Assembly: GCA_016858145.1 (NCBI GenBank)
Contig: JAEHOE010000172.1
Span: 62,001 to 126,000, forward strand
DNA length: 64,000 bases
Reading direction: 5' to 3'
Origin: Edaphochlamys debaryana
Taxonomy: Eukaryota > Chlorophyta > Chlorophyceae > Chlamydomonadales
Shown: positions 1 to 8,798 of the stretch, in pieces
How the letters are laid out: each line of letters begins with the position of its first letter
How positions within the stretch are numbered: position 1 is the first letter of the stretch
Made by a program: the position numbers and the translations under genes
Notes under the pieces: model-generated
The model's database searches: none
What the model saw: the letters and a program-made list of their open reading frames with translations, nothing else
What the model was told of the DNA's origin: nothing

Positions 1-2084
1 TGCCCCTGCACCCCGCATGGCTCACCGAGGGTACACCTCCGCCAGCAGGTACAGCGCCGCTGCCGCCATCATCTCGATCCACACCTGGGGAGGGGGGCCG
101 GGTGGTTGGGGGCAGGCCAGGGGACTTCAGTGGGCGGCGCGCTGTCAGGACATGCCGCTGACCCATGACCAGCCTTTCCGTTTCCCACCCTGCAATCCCT
201 CCCCCTCCCCCCTTTCCCCCCCCCCCACCTGCTGGTACTGGTCCCGTGCCTTGCCCCTCAGCCGCAGCACCACCGCCGCGTAGTGCCGGCAGAAGTGCCC
301 GAACGCCGCGCGCTGCACGGGGCCGCTGAGCGGGTGGTCGGCGCGGAAGGCGGCCGCCACCACCCACCAGAACAGGCTCACCAGCAGGGCTGGGGGGCGG
401 GGGGAGAAGGGAGGGGGGAGTTTGGTGAGGGGTGGAGGTGGGGGAGGTGGGGGAGGGGAGCCGTGGAGGGTAGAAGGGGGAGCGGGCCCGTGCGCCGGTG
501 CGGTCCCTAGCGCTTTCACCGGTCCCCACTTTCAAACAGCCCCAGTGCGTGCCTGCCACAACCGCGCCCTTCCCTCTCTCTCCTGCCCCTTCCCTCACCC
601 GCCGTCCCTCCCCGCACTGCACGCAACAGCGCCATCCCACGCCCAAAACCACCGACCCCACCCCCGCCCCTCACCGGCCCCAACCGCCCCGCACCCGCAC
701 CCACCCACCCCCTCACCCGAGTGCGCCCGCGTGAGCGCCCACTTCTTCCACCCCATCTTGGCCGCCGCGGCGCCGAACACCGCCACGCTGTCGTTCACAG
801 CCGCCTGCAGCGCCTCCCACTCGTGCCCGCCGGCGGGGGTGGGCAGCGGGGCGAACGGGTCTGCGGTGGGGAGGGAGGCAGGGGCGGGTGCTGGTGGGGC
901 CCGGTGGGGTTGCGCGGTGGGGTTGGGGAGGGGGAGGCGATGCCAGAGGAGCAGAGGGGAGACCACTAGCGGCAGGGGCGGTCAGGCGGAGCCTGTGAGG
1001 TCAGTCCTGATTAAACGGCAGGCGGAGCCGGGTACCATACTGCGCCTGCCGTCCATTGAGTACTGACTTCCCCGCCCCTCCGTTCCATGACACTTGCGCT
1101 GCGCAGCACGGCTTCCGCCCCCAAGCCTTGAAGCAGCATCGGGCCCCGCCTGCCTTCCCTCTGGTCCTGCTCTCCCCTCCTATGGCTCCCGTCAGTGGGG
1201 TGTACTCGCGCGCCCTCACGCGGCCCCTGCGGCCGCAATCAGCCTTTATTCATACCCCGTCGAATCCAGCTGCTCCTGGCCGGCACCGCCCTCTTCCACC
1301 CCCTGCAGTATCCCACCTCCACCCCCAAATGCCACCGAAAGCCCCCACCCACCGTCTGGGGGCACCGGCAGCGTCGCCTCCTCCACCCGCAGCCCTGCGC
1401 CACCAGGGCCACGCCCGCCCGAGGCAGACGTCCCGCCACCCTCCGCGCCCCCGCCCGCGCCGCCGCCGCCCTCGCCCGAGCCGTCGCCCGTCCCGCTGCC
1501 TGGGTTGGCGGATGCGGAGCTGCCCGGGATCTGATGCCGTACACGCCGTACGGCAGCCGCGAAGGCGTCGATGCCGCGGGGGTGCTCCCGGCCGGGAGGA
1601 CCGGACGAGCCTTGGGCCCCCGAGGACTGCCCCGCGCCGCCGTGCGGGCCTGAGCCGGTGGCTGCGGAGAGAAGGGGGAGTAACAGCGTCATGCTGAGTC
1701 CAAGGCAAGGAGCAGTTGTTGGGAGCTGAGCGGACAGCAAGGGCGAAGAGGCGGGTTGCGGGGGAGCAAGGTCGGGGGGGCGACGTGTTGGGCACCCCCC
1801 CGCATGCTCGCACGCACCTCGAGACAGGGCGCGCGGGTCCACCGTCGCCAACTCAGCCACCTGAGACCAGGTGAGAAGGAGGTTTAGCTTGGAACACACC
1901 GACCTAGTGCGCTCCACGCGCGCTTGTCGACCCGAACGAGCCATGCCATGCGGACCTGAGCTCGGTTCGACAACTCTTGAAGCTCTTTGATGAGCAGCGC
2001 GACCCTCCCATCGTCATCCTTGAAGTGCTCAAGCAGATTCAGGATGCTCTCCCCGTCCGGAGCCCCGCCGCTCTGGGTAGCCAT
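1..2084 (-). CDS. FAM227 (FWWh-domain) family protein, 5' part, runs off the window start
   Basis: Six phase-consistent exons on the minus strand: 1956-2084, 1818-1860, 1353-1661, 717-860, 229-389 and <1-84, giving 290 residues before the window edge. The start ATG is at 2084. The diagnostic part is in the last three exons: a conserved LVSLFWWVV block, then a stretch ending in HFCRHYAAVVLRLRG, then VWIEMMAAAALYLLAEVYP. This is the layout of the FAM227 family (FWW motif, then a helical 'nYa' segment and a final 'FP'-type helix). FAM227 proteins are poorly understood, so no function is assigned. The middle of the protein is Gly/Ser/Pro-rich. The third exon reads on to a stop at 1246, but a GTGGGT donor at 1352 joins it in phase to the next exon (PVPPD|DPFAPLP), so I read one gene rather than two. 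The join across the ~490-bp intron is the least certain step. The 3' end is missing. Confidence 0.68.
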
Positions 2085-2462
2085 CCTGGACTCCTCTGCT
2101 CCTTTTCCTTAGCCTCAGGTAACCTTCTGCTGCGCCAGCTGCAGGCAGAGTAATGCGCTTAGGGCCTACCTACTGTGAACGCGCTCGAAGGTGCAATTGC
2201 TAAGCCTCTAGCTCGCCGCTGCGGGTGCCATGCGTAGATGTGGAATTTGTAGATAAGGTTGGGCTATGTTTCAACAGTGGACTCGCCGTGGCCCCCGGAT
2301 GCCCGGATGGGCTGCATTCACCTCTGGGGCCAAAAACCCCACTGCACACACCCCGCGGTGTGCCCACGCGGTGGGCCCCAGCCGACGCGTAGCACACAGC
2401 ACACTAGTCTCGCCTGGCCTAGCCTAGCCTAGCCTAGCCGAGGTGTGTGCTACAGCGTCCCG
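2085..2462. other. Region upstream of the FAM227-like gene and of retroelement ORF1
   Basis: No coding exon is visible. It lies between the start codon of the minus-strand FAM227-like gene and ORF1 of the retroelement, so it should hold the promoter of the former and the 5' UTR of the latter. Near 2412-2438 the pentamer TAGCC is repeated four times. I could not place the 5' edge of the retroelement here. Confidence 0.5.
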
Positions 2463-3875
2463 ATGAAGCGGGTTGTCGCCCCCGCGCCGAGTGGCGCGCG
2501 GGCCCCGCCTCGCATGTTCCGCATAGCCAGTGTTCCTGCCTATCGCGCGGAGCGGGTCGCTGCGCGGACGGTCTCCGTGGTCTTCGAAGCGCGGTTCCCC
2601 TCGCAATGCCTCCACGTGGCGCGCGGTCGGCCTCAGCAGCTCTCGGCGGCGCTGCTACGTGCGCTGACTCTGGGGGGCTCGATGGCGGACGCGCCGGCCC
2701 TGGTCGGTGCATGGGAGTTCAAGCAGGCAGCCTCGCTGGCAGTCCACGCTCGGCGGGAGGCCCGCTTCACGCTTCCCCAGTTTGAGGCCCTGAAGCTGCG
2801 GCTCAACGAGCGCAGTGAGCTGTCGGCGGATGGTCGGGCCTTCCTGGCCGCCGCCCCCGTCATCCGCTTCCTCGCCTCCCGCGGCACTCTGGCCGCCTGC
2901 CTCCCGGTCCGCCCGCTACCCGACCCCCCGTTCGGCATCTACACGGCGGGATGGCACGCTGCGACTACCGTCGTTGGCGCCCTCTCCCAGCTGCGCGCCG
3001 CCATCCCCGACGTGCTTTCGGTCATCCCGTTTCGTGATCTGCTGTCCGGCGGCTGCTACGGAGACCGCTACTGCGCCCTGGTTCCCGCTGGCACGGACCT
3101 CGGCCTCGGCCCTGGGGAGACCTCCTTCACTCTGGCGCTAGTCACTGAGGGCTGCCCCGACGAGCTCCTCGAGTGCTACTGCATCTCCCATGATGAGTAC
3201 CTGGCGATGGAGGCGGCGCCGGCGGCCCGGGCAGCCCCGGCGGCTCCGGCGGCCCGGGCAGCCCCGGCGGCTCCGGCGGCCCGGGCAGCCCCGGCGGCTC
3301 CGGCGGCGGGCGTGCCGACGTGGGCGACGGTGGCAGCGGCGGAGCCCGGGCAGGACCCGGCGGTCGTGGCCGACGCCGCGCAGGAGGCGGCGTTTGCCTT
3401 GGTCCAGCGGCAGACGGCGGTGGCGGCGGCGGAGGCCGCGGCGGAGGCGGGGGCTGCGGTCGCGGCGGCAGCGGCGGCGGCGGCGAGCGGCGGCAGTGCC
3501 GCCGGCGGCAGCGGTGAGGGACGCGGCGGGGCGGCTGCGGCTGCCCCTGGCCCTGCGGCCCTGGCCCTGGGTGCGCCCCCCGGCCCGGCCGGCCCCCTGC
3601 CCGGCGACCCGCAGGAGCCCATGGCGGTGGACACTGGGGCGGATCCCCTCCTCCTGGCCTCCCTGCTCGCGGTGGCCGCCCCCGACGCGGCGAGGGGGCT
3701 CCCGCTTGCCCCCGACCCCAAGCGCGCGCGCGCCGCGCCGCCCGCGGCCGCCCCCACGGGGCCCCCCGCTGCTGCGGGCGCCGCGGACTCCGCTGGTGAC
3801 ACCACGATGGCGGACACACCCTGCGCTGGGCAACGTGGCGGGCCCTCCCCGGCTCCCCCCGACCCCACGGTCTAA
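2463..3875 (+). CDS. Retrotransposon ORF1 protein, function unknown
   Basis: 470 residues from the first ATG (2463); the open frame continues upstream only from a GTG at 2445. ORF1 proteins of non-LTR elements usually bind RNA, but I see no CCHC knuckles or RRM here, so that role is inferred from position only. The N-terminal ~250 residues look globular (for example FEARFPSQCLHVARG, PFGIYTAGWHAATT). The rest is Ala/Pro/Gly-rich and includes three 27-bp repeats (3221-3301) encoding an ARAAPAAPA pattern. A short basic patch (PDPKRARA) near the C terminus could be a nuclear signal. The stop codon TAA overlaps the ATG of ORF2 as TAATG. Confidence 0.75.
   Translation: MKRVVAPAPSGARAPPRMFRIASVPAYRAERVAARTVSVVFEARFPSQCLHVARGRPQQLSAALLRALTLGGSMADAPALVGAWEFKQAASLAVHARREARFTLPQFEALKLRLNERSELSADGRAFLAAAPVIRFLASRGTLAACLPVRPLPDPPFGIYTAGWHAATTVVGALSQLRAAIPDVLSVIPFRDLLSGGCYGDRYCALVPAGTDLGLGPGETSFTLALVTEGCPDELLECYCISHDEYLAMEAAPAARAAPAAPAARAAPAAPAARAAPAAPAAGVPTWATVAAAEPGQDPAVVADAAQEAAFALVQRQTAVAAAEAAAEAGAAVAAAAAAAASGGSAAGGSGEGRGGAAAAAPGPAALALGAPPGPAGPLPGDPQEPMAVDTGADPLLLASLLAVAAPDAARGLPLAPDPKRARAAPPAAAPTGPPAAAGAADSAGDTTMADTPCAGQRGGPSPAPPDPTV
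3221..3301 (+). repeat. Three tandem 27-bp units inside ORF1
   Basis: Three essentially identical 27-bp GC-only units encode an Ala/Pro/Arg pattern in the low-complexity half of ORF1. Copy number may vary between element copies. Confidence 0.8.
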
Positions 3876-6800
3876 TGGCGCAAGCCGCGCCCCCCGCCGC
3901 GCCCCGCGCGGCTCGCCCCTTGCGGGTTGGCTCCCACAATGTGCGCGGGCTCCTTGGGCCCGGCGGGCTGCATGGGCCCCCCACCCAGCTGGCACGGCAC
4001 GCTCTCCTCTGGCATCGGCAGCGCCTGGACATTGTCTGCCTCCAGGAAACGTGGATTCCCGCCTCTGCCCAAGCCGCTGCCGCGACGGCCCTGGGTGCCG
4101 TCGCCTCCAGCCTGCACTGCGGCCTCTGGCACGCCTTCTGGGCGCCTGCTCCGAATAATTTCTCCGGGGGCACTGCCATCCTGATTCGGCGATCCCTGCT
4201 CACCACCGGCGCGCTCACCTTCCCCGGGGGGGCGGCCGCTCCTGTCGCCTCCCCGGATGGGCGCCTCCTCCACCTCCCCGTCTCCTGGGGGGGCCACACC
4301 GTGCGCCTCCTCTCCGCCTACCTGCCCAGCGGCAAACCCACCCTGCAGCGCGCCTTCATTGCAGACCGCCTTCAGCCCCTTGCCCAGGGCCCGGGGCTCC
4401 ATCTCTGGGCTGGTGACTTCAACTTCGTCTGCTCCCCCGCCCTGGACAGCACGGCCGGCGCCGGAGGACGCGCGCCTGACGTGCGCACGGCCGCCGCCTT
4501 CGGTGCTGCCTGCCCCGGCCTGGGTGATGTGTTCCGCCTTCTTCACCCCTCCCGCCGTGTCTACACCTGCGTCCGCGGCGCTTCTGGCTCCCGCCTCGAC
4601 CGCTTCCACGCCTCCGCAGCCCTCCTCCCCTTCCTGCCGGCCTGTGGCACGGCTCCGGGCAGCGCCTCTGACCACCGGCTCCTTGTCTGCCGCCTTCGCC
4701 CTTCCCCTGCGGCCCCGCCGCTCGGCCCCGGACTGCGCCGCACGCGCCTGTACTTTCTTGATCACCCCGACCTGGTCGACGCCTTCCAAGCCTGGCTTGC
4801 CCCCGCGGTCGCGGCGGCCCCCGTCGCCGACAGCGCCTTGCTCCTCTGGTGGCCTTCCTTCAAGCGGGCTGTCGCCGCCACCGCTCGTGCCCTCAACGAC
4901 CAAGCCCGCTCCCGCCGCCTGGCTGCCTCCGATGCTGAAGCTGCCGCTCGTGCGGTGGCTGAGGCTGCCTTCGCCGCCGTGGAGGCGGGCGACGCAGCTG
5001 CTGTCCCTGCCGCTGTGGCGGCCCACGGCGCCGCCGCCGCAGCTGCAGCTGCCGGCGCCACGCGCCTTGCCCGGCGTACCCACCATGCCTGGCTGGGCAC
5101 GGGGGAGCGCCCCTCCCCCGCCATCACCCAGCACCTGCGTCCCCACGCTGCCGCCCCCCCTGTCACCGCCCTGCGCTGCCCCGACGGCACCTACGTGACC
5201 GACCCCCGCCGGCTCCCTGCAGTGGTCGCTGCCTTCTGGCAGCGCGTCTGCTCGGCGCCCGCCCCCAATCCCGGCGCCCGTGCCCAGGTCCTTGCGGCGC
5301 TGCAGGCCTCCGGGGTTCGCCTGGACCCGGCGGGGGCGGCGGCTGCCGGCTCCTTCCTTGTCTCCGCCGACGAGGTCGCCGCCTCGCTGGCGGCCGCTCG
5401 CCCCGCCGCCTCTCCTGGGCGGGACGGGCTCCCGCCTGGCCTGTATCACAGCTTCTCCGGCACCTTCTCTCCCATCCTCGCCCGCCTCTTCTCCGCCATT
5501 GGCGCCACAGGCGCTCTGCCAGCTGGCTTCCTCGACGGCGTTATCGTCAGCCTCCCCAAGGCCGGCCCCGATCCCGCCCGTCCCCCGGATCCTGCCGACG
5601 CCGCCAACTATCGCCCCATCACCCTCCTGGACACCGACTACCGCACCCTTGCCCGCGTCCTGAGTCGCCGCCTGTCGCCCCTCCTTGGGGCCTGCTTGGA
5701 CCCAGAGCAAACCGCCTACCTCCCGGACCGGCTCATTGCCGACAATGTCTTGCTCCTGCAACTCCTGCCCGAGCTCCTCGCTGCGTCCGGCGGCTCCGCC
5801 GTGGTCGCGTTCCTGGACTTCTACAAGGCGTACGACACCATTGATCGCGGCTTCCTCCTCGCCGCCATGGCCACCACTGGGGCCGGCCCTGGCCTCCTGT
5901 CCTGGGCGTGGACCCTGCTGGCTGGGGCCCGCTCGTCCGCCCTGGTCAACGGCTACACCTCTGCCCCCGTCCCCATTGCCGCCGGCGTCCGGCAGGGCTG
6001 CCCTCTCTCCCCCCTGCTATACCTCTTTATTGCCCAGGCGCTCCTCTCGTGGCTCAAGTCCAACCACGTTGGCATCACCCTTGACGGCCTCACCATCACT
6101 GCAGCCCAGTACGCTGACGACGGCCAGCCCGTCCTCCCCTCCCTGGCGGCCATCCCCGCCTTCCTCGCCCACATGGACACCTTTGGGGCAGCGTCGGGGC
6201 AGCGGCTGAATCTGGACAAGGTCAAGTACCTCTGTGTTGGTGCACCCGCTCCCCCTCCCCCGCTGCCTGCGGCCCCTGCGGCGGCCCCTGCTGTGGCCGC
6301 CCCGGCCCCTGCCGCCCCTCCCCCGTCCCGCCGCCGCCGCCGCTCACCGTCGCCCACCTCCCGTGGCCGCGGTGCGAGGACCCCGCCGCCTCCTCCCCCC
6401 GTCCCCGCCGGCGTCCTCCCACCTGCCCCCCCGCCCATCCCGTCCGCCCCGCCCGCGCCTCCCCCACGCGTCGTCGCGTCGGCTGTGGCGCTGGGTGTCC
6501 CGTTCCCCAGCGGCCCCGGCGCCCCCTCCCCCTGGCCTGGCCGCCTCGCTGGTGTCTGGCGAGCCTACACGCTGGTCGCCGCCCTCCCCCTCTCCGCCTT
6601 TGGCCGTGCCTTCGCCGCTTCTGGGTACGGCCTTAGCAAGCTCCTGTACCTCGCGGAGTTCCTTGGCCTCCCCGCTGGCGCTGCCCTCGCCGACCTCGTG
6701 CGCTTCACCGCCGCGCTGGTCGACCGGCGCTCCACCCCCGCCGCCCATGCTGCCCGCCCCCACGCCTGGCTGGTCGGCCTGGGCCACGCCTCCCTGGCCC

Positions 6801-8440
6801 TCCCCCCTGCCGCCGGCGGCATGGGCCTCCTGCCCCTCCCCGAGCACGTCCGGGCTCGCCATGCTGTCGCCGCCGCTCGCTGCGTGCTGGGCAGCGTTCC
6901 CGGCTTGCTGCGCACCCGGCCGCTCTGGATCCCCGTGGCGCACGCGCTCCTCCGCCGCCTCCACCCTCAGTTCCACCCCTTATGCCTCCTCACGGCTGGC
7001 CGCCCCTCCCCGCCGCCCGTGGGGGGGCCCCGGCCCGCCGTCTACCGCCTCGGCAAGCTGCCCCTCCCGTCGTCCCCGGCCCTTCGGCAGCTCGTCCGCG
7101 CCTTCTCCTTCCTCCCGCCCATCCGCTCTCTCTCGGCGCCTGCTGCGGGGCCGTGGTGTGCGGCTGCCCCGCTCTTCGGCAACCCCTTCCTGGCGGACGC
7201 GGCGGGCTGCGGCCTGGAGCAGCGCTGCCCGCTCTGGCGCTCGGTCCGTGGCTTCGCCACCGTCGCGGACGCGGTGCGGACGTGGGATGCGATGGCGCCT
7301 CTCGCCGCGCAGTGGGCTGGTGCCGCCCCGCTCCATGCGTGCCCTCCGTACCGGCTTGCTGTCGCCGCCTCCTATCGCCAGCGCCTCTTGGACGCCCTCG
7401 CCCTCCCCCTCTCCGCCCTGCCCCTTCCGCTCCGCGCCTTCGACACGGGCCTCCCGTCCCTTCAGCTCGTGTTCACGTGCATCCCGCCCGCATGGGTGGC
7501 CGCAACTCGGGCTGCGGCTGCCTCCCCGGGGGTTGGCCCCCCCCCGTCCACTGCGGATGCCTGTGCCCGCCTCATTCGCTCGCTTGGGTGGCGCCTCCCT
7601 GGCGGCACCGCCGTCTCCCTTGGCGCCCTTACAGTCAAGATTGCCACGTCCCTCCAGCTGGGCCCGGCCCGGGCTGCCCTGCGGGCCCGCCATGTCGCCT
7701 TCTGCTCCTCCCTTGCGCTGCTCCCGCCCCCGCCTGCCGGCCTTGGCGCCCCGGCGGCCCTCACTCCCCCGGTGGCCCTCGCCCTCGCCACCCTCCAGTC
7801 TACTCTGTCTCGTCTCTGGGCGCTCAAGTGGGACAACTGTCACAAGGAAGCCCTCTGGCGGCTGGCCCTCGATGGCTTCCCCGCGTTCCCCTTGCATGCG
7901 CGCGCACTGGTCCCGCCTGTGTGTGCGTGTGGCGCCCCCATGGTCGATCCCTCGGGGAGGGGCTCTGCCCGCTGGCATCACTTTTGGGGCTGCCCTGTCG
8001 CGCATGGTGTCGTCTCTGTCCTCTCGGCGACTGTTGGGGCTCCAGTTACTCCCTTTCAGTTGTGGCTTGCCGCCTGCCCCCCTGGGCTGTCGTCCGTGGT
8101 TTGGGATGTTGTTGTGCTTGCTGCCGTGTCCGCTATGGAGTGTGGGCGGCGGTCCCTTTTTGCGTCACGGCCTGTCCTTCATGGGGTTCGTGCTCCTGTT
8201 GTCTCTGCGGGGGTCCTTGCCCGCGTCTCTGCTCTTGCTGTCGCTGATTTTGGGCCCGCCTTCGGGGCTTTGCTGCCCTGCAGCTTCCTCCCCCCCAGTG
8301 GGACCGTGTGTCTGTTGTGCATCCTTTTCTGGCGGCTTCCGCGGAGGGCGAGGTGGTGTATCGCGGGCCGCTCTAGTGCGTTGTGTTTTGGCACGCTGTG
8401 CCCTGGCGTTGTTGGTGTTCGGCCTGTCCTGCGACTCTGA
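3875..8440 (+). CDS. Retrotransposon ORF2: endonuclease-reverse transcriptase
   Basis: 1521 residues. The N-terminal endonuclease/exonuclease/phosphatase fold (about residues 18-275) shows GSHNVRG, CLQETW, GDFNFV, LDRFHA and SASDHR, covering the usual metal and catalytic positions. The reverse transcriptase spans about residues 520-780, with NYRPITLL, FLDFYKAYD (646-654), RQGCPLSPLLYLF and YADD (746-749), so the three catalytic Asp are present. A Pro/Arg-rich insert follows (about 6240-6470). The C terminus has CACGAP...HHFWGC, matching the zinc-binding domain often found after such reverse transcriptases. No RNase H domain is evident. The protein would nick target DNA and copy the element RNA in place (target-primed reverse transcription). 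The ATG shares its A with the ORF1 stop. The clade (L1-like) is a judgement from domain order. Confidence 0.93.
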   Translation: MAQAAPPAAPRAARPLRVGSHNVRGLLGPGGLHGPPTQLARHALLWHRQRLDIVCLQETWIPASAQAAAATALGAVASSLHCGLWHAFWAPAPNNFSGGTAILIRRSLLTTGALTFPGGAAAPVASPDGRLLHLPVSWGGHTVRLLSAYLPSGKPTLQRAFIADRLQPLAQGPGLHLWAGDFNFVCSPALDSTAGAGGRAPDVRTAAAFGAACPGLGDVFRLLHPSRRVYTCVRGASGSRLDRFHASAALLPFLPACGTAPGSASDHRLLVCRLRPSPAAPPLGPGLRRTRLYFLDHPDLVDAFQAWLAPAVAAAPVADSALLLWWPSFKRAVAATARALNDQARSRRLAASDAEAAARAVAEAAFAAVEAGDAAAVPAAVAAHGAAAAAAAAGATRLARRTHHAWLGTGERPSPAITQHLRPHAAAPPVTALRCPDGTYVTDPRRLPAVVAAFWQRVCSAPAPNPGARAQVLAALQASGVRLDPAGAAAAGSFLVSADEVAASLAAARPAASPGRDGLPPGLYHSFSGTFSPILARLFSAIGATGALPAGFLDGVIVSLPKAGPDPARPPDPADAANYRPITLLDTDYRTLARVLSRRLSPLLGACLDPEQTAYLPDRLIADNVLLLQLLPELLAASGGSAVVAFLDFYKAYDTIDRGFLLAAMATTGAGPGLLSWAWTLLAGARSSALVNGYTSAPVPIAAGVRQGCPLSPLLYLFIAQALLSWLKSNHVGITLDGLTITAAQYADDGQPVLPSLAAIPAFLAHMDTFGAASGQRLNLDKVKYLCVGAPAPPPPLPAAPAAAPAVAAPAPAAPPPSRRRRRSPSPTSRGRGARTPPPPPPVPAGVLPPAPPPIPSAPPAPPPRVVASAVALGVPFPSGPGAPSPWPGRLAGVWRAYTLVAALPLSAFGRAFAASGYGLSKLLYLAEFLGLPAGAALADLVRFTAALVDRRSTPAAHAARPHAWLVGLGHASLALPPAAGGMGLLPLPEHVRARHAVAAARCVLGSVPGLLRTRPLWIPVAHALLRRLHPQFHPLCLLTAGRPSPPPVGGPRPAVYRLGKLPLPSSPALRQLVRAFSFLPPIRSLSAPAAGPWCAAAPLFGNPFLADAAGCGLEQRCPLWRSVRGFATVADAVRTWDAMAPLAAQWAGAAPLHACPPYRLAVAASYRQRLLDALALPLSALPLPLRAFDTGLPSLQLVFTCIPPAWVAATRAAAASPGVGPPPSTADACARLIRSLGWRLPGGTAVSLGALTVKIATSLQLGPARAALRARHVAFCSSLALLPPPPAGLGAPAALTPPVALALATLQSTLSRLWALKWDNCHKEALWRLALDGFPAFPLHARALVPPVCACGAPMVDPSGRGSARWHHFWGCPVAHGVVSVLSATVGAPVTPFQLWLAACPPGLSSVVWDVVVLAAVSAMECGRRSLFASRPVLHGVRAPVVSAGVLARVSALAVADFGPAFGALLPCSFLPPSGTVCLLCILFWRLPRRARWCIAGRSSALCFGTLCPGVVGVRPVLRL

Positions 8441-8550
8441 CACTCTGGCATTCCTGGCTATCCATCGGCAGCTCCCGAACGATATCGGGGCATGCAGTGT
8501 GCGGTCTGGCACAATCAGGCCATTGCGAGTGGGTTGCGATCCCTCGCCAC

Positions 8551-8555
8551 TGTAA
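8551..8555 (+). terminator. TGTAA poly(A) signal of the retroelement
   Basis: TGTAA, the usual green-algal polyadenylation signal, lies about 110 bp after the ORF2 stop. From here to 8798 I see no gene; that stretch should hold the promoter and 5' UTR of the next gene. Confidence 0.5.
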
Positions 8556-8798
8556 TCGCTGCTTCACACACCCCAACCTGGTACCTGTTGAAGTACTGTG
8601 ATATCGCGTCCAACTTTGCCACCGCGCTAGCTCCGGTTCTGTCCGACGCGTCTGAGCCTCTCGCACAACATTGCACCACACCCTCGCCGCTCCCAGTGCC
8701 AAGCTGCTTCAGAGCACTCTCTGTCATCTCTCAGCACAATCCAGCCTAGTGTGCAACTGCTGAAGGCCGGGTACGCATCTGCCCAACCCGCTGTCATC

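Larger units (their letters stand above)
2400..8575 (+). mobile_element. Non-LTR retrotransposon, L1-like, two intact ORFs
   Basis: The element carries ORF1 (2463-3875) and ORF2 (3875-8440) in the order expected of a non-LTR retrotransposon. ORF2 has an apurinic-type endonuclease, a reverse transcriptase and a terminal zinc-binding domain, with no long terminal repeats. A TGTAA poly(A) signal lies about 110 bp after the ORF2 stop, which suggests a 3' end near 8575. There is no poly(A) tail that I can see and no target-site duplication I can defend, so both outer edges are approximate. The reading frames are unbroken and the catalytic motifs are present, so the copy is probably young and may be able to move. 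It sits between the minus-strand FAM227-like gene and a plus-strand plastid gene. Confidence 0.85.

Noticed and set aside
1246..1352. Stop at 1246 and the AATAAA-like string next to it as the end of a separate gene
   Set aside because: A phase-matching donor at 1352 continues into the FWW exons, and AATAAA is not the usual signal in this lineage.
3872..5761. 629-codon open frame antisense to retroelement ORF2 (and other long antisense frames at 3138-4299)
   Set aside because: Composition of GC-rich, Ala/Pro-coding DNA keeps the opposite frames open. No motif, and the sense strand encodes a complete endonuclease-RT.
2400..8600. Target-site duplication or poly(A) tail of the retrotransposon
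   Set aside because: Short matches (such as CCTAGC near both ends) are within chance and no A-run is present, so I did not call the ends.
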